A stretch of 22,207 nt of DNA from assembly GCA_003427395.1 (NCBI GenBank), contig BFEA01000031.1:248659-270865 (forward strand). The letters are read 5' to 3'. Each line of letters opens with the position of its first letter. The first letter of the stretch is position 1. The notes under the pieces are model-generated. The model made no database searches, was not told where the DNA came from, and saw nothing but the letters and a program-made list of their open reading frames with translations. Below, piece by piece: positions 18,346-22,207 of the stretch. A program made the position numbers and the translations under genes. The stretch is from Chara braunii. Its lineage: Eukaryota > Streptophyta > Charophyceae > Charales > Characeae.

Positions 18346-18600
18346 ACCGGTAAACAAAACACTGTCACCCAAACAACGCGAATCCTTAGAGGCTCCACTC
18401 TCTAAACAAGGGATATGAACCGACCTCCTGCAAATGAAGGAGGAGAAGGCAACCGGGATTGACGGTTTCCCTAAGGAGTTTTGGAAAACCACATGAGATT
18501 TTTTTGAGCTCGGATGTCATGGACTACTACGAAGAAGTATGGCTCACAGGTGAGATGAGAAAAAAGGAAAGGAACGGGATACTAACCCTCCTTTTCATTC
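18346..18600 (+). pseudogene. LINE-D: RT fingers fragment placed after the C-terminus
   Basis: One frame reads EPVNKTLSPKQRESLEAPLS, then an in-frame TGA, then TDLLQMKEEKATGIDGFPKE and FWKTT, the classic start of an L1-type RT domain (KAxGIDGFPxEF). After a shift, DVMDYYEEVWLTGEMRKKER continues the same domain. In an intact ORF2 this lies several hundred residues upstream of the zinc knuckle, whereas here it follows directly behind C-terminal sequence. Confidence 0.7.
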
Positions 18601-18888
18601 GAAGGGGGCTCTACTCCCTTGGAGGATGCCCGCTCTAGGGATAATGTAGTGTTCCACCGGGACTGTTTGGGGTGAAACTATATGTACCTCGTTGATCCTC
18701 AACGGGGTCTCCGTACCCGCCATCCAATCGCTTACTCTCAAGGTGCGGCTTCGTTTAAGAACTCGATACCACTCCAGTGTGATGGCTTCAATTAGGTTAT
18801 CCAAACGCTTCTCTACATGATGACAGTGTTGTAGGATTTCCCACAACTGATTTCCTGTTATCATTAGTCTTGTCTCTCGTTGTCCCAA
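18595..18888 (-). CDS. Unrecognised 97-codon ORF
   Basis: The minus-strand ORF reads smoothly and is rich in Leu, Glu and Arg (GNQLWEILQHCHHVEKRLDN, then LEWYRVLKRSRTLRVSDW). Its middle is compatible with an amphipathic helix. No family is recognised. The frame is closed upstream by stops near 18890, and its last residues overlap the end of LINE-D on the other strand. It could be a retroelement gag/ORF1 fragment or chance. No start context or neighbour gives a function. Confidence 0.3.
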   Translation of the reverse strand: MGQRETRLMITGNQLWEILQHCHHVEKRLDNLIEAITLEWYRVLKRSRTLRVSDWMAGTETPLRINEVHIVSPQTVPVEHYIIPRAGILQGSRAPFE

Positions 18889-19440
18889 AGATCCCTAACC
18901 CTAAGTACACCTCTTTTAACCCAACCTTTCCAGGGCAGGGATGAGTTTGTCATGACGCTGTCGAGCGCATCGGCCCTCGAGTGAACGAGGGTCCTCCCGA
19001 CCATGTCACGCATGAGCTAAACAAAACAAATTCAGAGGCAACTTGGGAACGACGCATAAGTATCTCACGAACCGCCAAGATGGACGCGGTTGCATCGCTC
19101 CTTCGCCGCTCTGGCCAGGTGCGCCAACAATACATTCTGCGGTCCCCTACGACAGGATAGGTTCTCGTAGGGCATAAGCTACCTTCCCTAAGGGGCTGTC
19201 ACCACCCTTAGGGGCGTATCCCTACCGAGCTACCAACCCACGTGCGAAGGCTTTTAGATGCAATTGCAGAGGTAGGTCAGCCAAGAGCGTTTGCTCGTTC
19301 GCCGTAGTATAGATACGTTGGTTAACGCCAAGTGGACTTGAACGTCGTTCGTTCCTTAGGGCGCTGATCTCCTAAGTACGAAACGGACGCCGGTCGACTA
19401 GGACGGTCTCAACCAAGTGTAAAACCACAAAATTAATCCT
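18889..19440. other. No gene assigned; two adjacent hairpins
   Basis: Two perfect inverted repeats lie 13 bp apart: ccctacga/tcgtaggg (19145-19152 and 19165-19172) and ccctaaggg/cccttaggg (19186-19194 and 19205-19213). GC content is higher than in the flanks. It might be part of an LTR or untranslated leader, but no LTR pair, primer-binding site or gag/pol could be identified. Confidence 0.5.
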
Positions 19441-20830
19441 AGTCCCTTAAACACATAATCAAAAAGAAAGTTATAAGAACCACGCATAATTTCACCAAAA
19501 AACGTCGATCATAGTCGACTGGAACATGCCCAATCTGAAAAGATGACTGAAAGAATCAGAATCATCATATAGTACATCCAACAACACGATATCAATCACA
19601 ATTCGACCACCCCGGGTCGAATTTCACAAAGCAATCATACAATCGCCAACAAGAAGTTGACTACCGATAATAACTTTGATGCAGCCGACAAGGTAGTCGG
19701 ACTGCCTTAGTTTTGACTTGATGAGACGCTGCCAAAGTCATTCATTCCAACTAAAGTCGACCTATGATTAACCACGCATACGCCTGTCCCCATACATTTT
19801 CAATCTTCCTGGATGACAGGTCGCTTCGCGGGTGATTCTTGATCAGGGGTATTGCTTGATGTGTTGCATGCCTCTTCCTCTAGGACGTGGTCTGTGGATA
19901 CTCCTTCCCCTCGCCTGAGCCCGAAGACCCAGATCTCAGAGGTTGGGCCGTCACCACCGAGTCGGCAAAGTACCACCCCCGACGAGTCGGGTTCACTCCA
20001 AGTCGATAACAGGGCTGGCTCCGAAAGCATACAAACCCCCGCCTTGGATGCTTCCTAGAGAAAAGGGAATGCGCTCACCGCAAGTAGTTTTCATATTCTT
20101 ATCCCTTCTCGGTTCATGGTAACTTAGACGTAAAGAAATTAAATGAGATAGAGAATGAGAATCACTTTGACAGGTATAGATATAGAAGGTCATTCCGGAT
20201 GAAATGTGTCAATCCTGGAAACATGCTAAGTCCAATTGACTACATTTTCATTTTATTCACAAGTTTTCTTTCATGGCACCCACTGAAATTATTCATTCCC
20301 AAACTCAAGTATTTTATCATGCAAGCAGGCGAAAGATAAAAACAAGATAATCCTTTTCTCCATCCCAAATAGGCAAGGTCGGTCTCCATGGCAAGCATTT
20401 TTCTACCTACCTGCACAACATGCAAAGAAAACAAGTTCAAGAGAAAACAATACAATCCGATACTTAAGTCAGACTTTTCCATTTATATGCATGATTCACA
20501 CAACTTTCCTCTATCTTTTCTTTGAACATTCAAAACAACAAGGTCAAGCAAAGTATGGTTTCACACAGGTGTGAAGGGAAATCTGAGTCATTCGACTGAC
20601 CTTGAGTGAAGTTTAATCCGGCTCACTCAAGAAAGCCGAGAAATATTCCAGCCGAAGTTGAAAAAACGATCGCCGTTGAAGCCGGAAATATGCCGCGCAC
20701 AACCCCACAACTAGTGGTTGTTTCACTGAACGACAGCCACCTCACCCTTCAAGTGCTTCTATGAGCGAAGGTCACCTCCACTGAAAGACTCAAGCGAGAT
20801 AACCCTTTAGGAGGGTGTTCTCAACAATGA
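19441..20830. other. No recognised gene
   Basis: Mostly AT-rich sequence. Between 19800 and 20058 both strands are open (plus strand Ser/Pro/Thr-rich, minus strand acidic at its end) and I cannot choose between them. gtcgac hexamers recur around 19394-19760. No repeat, tRNA or retroelement motif was recognised. Confidence 0.45.
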
Positions 20831-20977
20831 GTTCCACGTGGTCCCAACAGTCCTAACTGTACTTCCCCCACCAAGGATACTCTCAACCAATTGCAAGTCC
20901 ACGCCTTCTCCAGGTACCACGTACGCTCAAAATAGCCACCCCACTATGTCGGTTCCGATCTTCAAAATCAGTCCCAC

Positions 20978-21180
20978 CTGGTCCCAAAATGGTCCCAGAT
21001 GGTCCCACTTTACCGCCACAGCACTGGATGGTCCCACTTTACCGCCACAGCACTGGATGGTCCCAAAATCAAATCCCGCTTGCGCTGCGCGCCGCCCAAA
21101 AAAATAAAGTTGCCCCTGGTTGGAACTGCATGTGCCGCGAGCCCCCCTAAAAAATAAGGATGTCCTTCTGGGGCAAACCG
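20978..21180. repeat. 29-bp tandem repeat and diverged GC-rich repeat
   Basis: The 29-bp unit gatggtcccactttaccgcc... occurs at 20998-21026 and 21027-21055 exactly, with a partial third copy to 21065; shorter ggtccca repeats precede it. At 21085-21170 two diverged copies of a gccgccc-A-rich-taaa-gtcc type unit follow. No coding function is inferred. Confidence 0.75.
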
Positions 21181-21201
21181 CAAGCGCTGCAACTCCAATA
21201 G

Positions 21202-21751
21202 TCACTGTCGCGAGCACTCACTTCGCGTCCTCCTTATGTCACCGGCCCACGCACCACTACCGCACAAGCCATATCGGCTGGGCACTGGCCGTTGGCAGGA
21301 TCAGCCACGACCTTCATAGAGAATATGTACAGACTGGGAAGGAGGGTGGCGATATGGGCAGTTTCGTGGCAGAGGTGCACCCTGGCCATGGAGGAGGTGA
21401 GAGTAGAGGGGTCACAGATCACGGAACAGATTCAGCAGCAGGTGCATCTTGAACTCACACAAAGATGGTCGGACACAAAATCACAATTAGACCTTTTTAG
21501 ACAAGTCGGTGATGTTAGGAGACGGATTACAACATTTTCCACAGACTGGGTATGTGAGGAGAGAGAAGCATGGATTGCAAAAGTGGAATGACAGGGGAGA
21601 GGGACAGCGGGATTTGGAAGAAATGAGAGACTACCGTCTAGTCTTCAAAGACTGGACAAACATAGAACCCTCGTTCCCACTACGCCTTCCCTCGGACTTC
21701 CCAGACCCCTTCCCACCTCATGCCCTTTCCCTGGCAGAGATTCTGTCCTGA
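21202..21751 (+). pseudogene. LINE-E: ORF2 C-terminal fragment
   Basis: The first frame contains TFIENMYRLGRR and SWQRC, matching the FMTNLF...WRMSC motif of LINE-B, then RVEGSQITEQIQQQVHLELT and GDVRRRITTFSTDWVCEERE, and ends at TGA 21589-21591. Coding continues in the +1 frame through a short linker to RDYRLVFKDW (21626-21655), 17 residues, then PFPPHALSLAEILS and TGA 21749-21751. The zinc knuckle and all upstream domains are missing. Codon comparison with LINE-C over the tail shows mostly synonymous differences. Confidence 0.75.
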
Positions 21752-22070
21752 ACGTTAAAATACTTAGCCCGGTCTCCTTTATATCCACATACATCTGCAT
21801 ACACACATATACATAATGTACACCTATATATGCCCACAAATGGAACTCCTCCCTGGAGCCCCCTGGGGAGGACTCTGCCAATGTACACATTTGTTTCTTG
21901 TTTGCTGCTAAGTTAACCCCCCTTTTTTTGCTTGGGGTAGTCAATCCTGCCAGACTGAGTTTTCTGAGTAATCTGTGCCTTTCATGTATAATGGGACGCT
22001 GGACCCGGTTTCCAGCAGGGGAGCTCACCCTCTAACTTACGAATCCGACTCACCAAAGCAGTGAGTCCCG
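21752..22070 (+). mobile_element. LINE-E 3' region with 3' box F
   Basis: About 240 bp after the stop is a complete 3' box (ctgga 21999-22003, loop cccggtt, tccag 22011-22015), identical in stem and loop to retroposon C. The segment after it differs: it carries a hairpin gactcac/gtgagtc (22047-22053 and 22061-22067), and no poly-A is reached before the window ends. Box F therefore has a rearranged distal part. Confidence 0.6.
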
Positions 22071-22123
22071 TGAAAAGCGGGGAGACTAGTGGAAAGGAAC
22101 AAGCGAGTGTCTAGTTTGTCAAG

Positions 22124-22207
22124 ATGAAGAATGAAGGGAGGGAAGATTTCAAAAGGAGAGTATGCACAGAGCTGGCGAAACTGAAGAAGAAAGAAATTGA
22201 GAAATTG
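22124..22207 (+). CDS. Partial ORF running off the window
   Basis: From ATG 22124 all 28 codons to the window edge are open. They encode a highly charged Lys/Glu/Arg-rich start (MKNEGREDFKRRVCTELAKL). Composition suggests a helix or coiled coil. It is too short to assign a family or to be sure that it is a gene. Confidence 0.3.
   Translation, partial: MKNEGREDFKRRVCTELAKLKKKEIEKL

Noticed and set aside
18889-20830. LTR retrotransposon with LTRs in this interval
   Set aside because: No repeated LTR pair, primer-binding site, polypurine tract or gag/pol motif could be found by eye.

Overview
The window looks like gene-poor, repeat-rich nuclear DNA of a eukaryote, most likely from the streptophyte (green plant or charophyte alga) side. 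The evidence is several plant-type L1-like LINEs that end in a CCHC zinc knuckle, long ATG-type microsatellites, many poly-A-tailed retroposon ends and one plant-like Ulp1 protease ORF. A species cannot be named from the sequence. There is no sign of operons, bacterial ribosome sites or CRISPR, and one base (5673) is N.

Layout. 1-1160: a 52-bp-spaced repeat, then an intact 274-codon Ulp1/SENP-type cysteine protease ORF. 1322-1447: a degenerate CCCCTTA tract. 1560-2723: a Penelope-like reverse transcriptase with one in-frame stop. 2730-3660: no gene. 3668-4671: LINE 3' ends and a LINE C-terminal fragment. 4680-5110: small retroposon pieces. 5220-7055: a duplicated ~500-bp unit and a large ATG microsatellite. 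7056-9446: GC-rich repeats, a Pro/Gln-rich broken ORF, a 220-bp retroposon with a perfect 20-bp target-site duplication, and an open frame with a 72-bp repeat. 9430-10546: CCCGTACC-rich DNA around a block of palindromes and 82-bp repeats. 10547-17719: a plus-strand LINE (LINE-B) split by a minus-strand LINE (LINE-A, about 10769-15290). 17851-18600: a third LINE (LINE-D) with its parts in the wrong order. 18595-21200: unrecognised DNA with one minus-strand ORF, two adjacent hairpins and a 29-bp repeat. 21202-22020: the C-terminal end of another LINE (LINE-E). A partial ORF runs off the right edge.

The main result comes from comparing the LINE copies with each other. Four copies (LINE-A, B, C, E) share a C-terminal ORF2 tail downstream of the zinc knuckle. 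It aligns without gaps over 31 positions around an RD-x2-L ... W ... F-x2-PFPP pattern. In all four a stop codon lies just upstream of this tail, yet the tail shows mostly synonymous differences between copies, as expected of translated protein. About 190-500 bp after the tail each copy carries a 3' box with a 5-bp stem and 7-nt loop, usually followed by about 90-135 bp and poly-A. Nine boxes are present in 22 kb, and one shows a two-base-pair compensatory change. I infer one LINE superfamily with a conserved 3' RNA hairpin, whose 5'-truncated copies account for the short SINE-like pieces.

Apart from the Ulp1 ORF, everything recognisable is retroelement debris. I see no multi-gene cellular system here.
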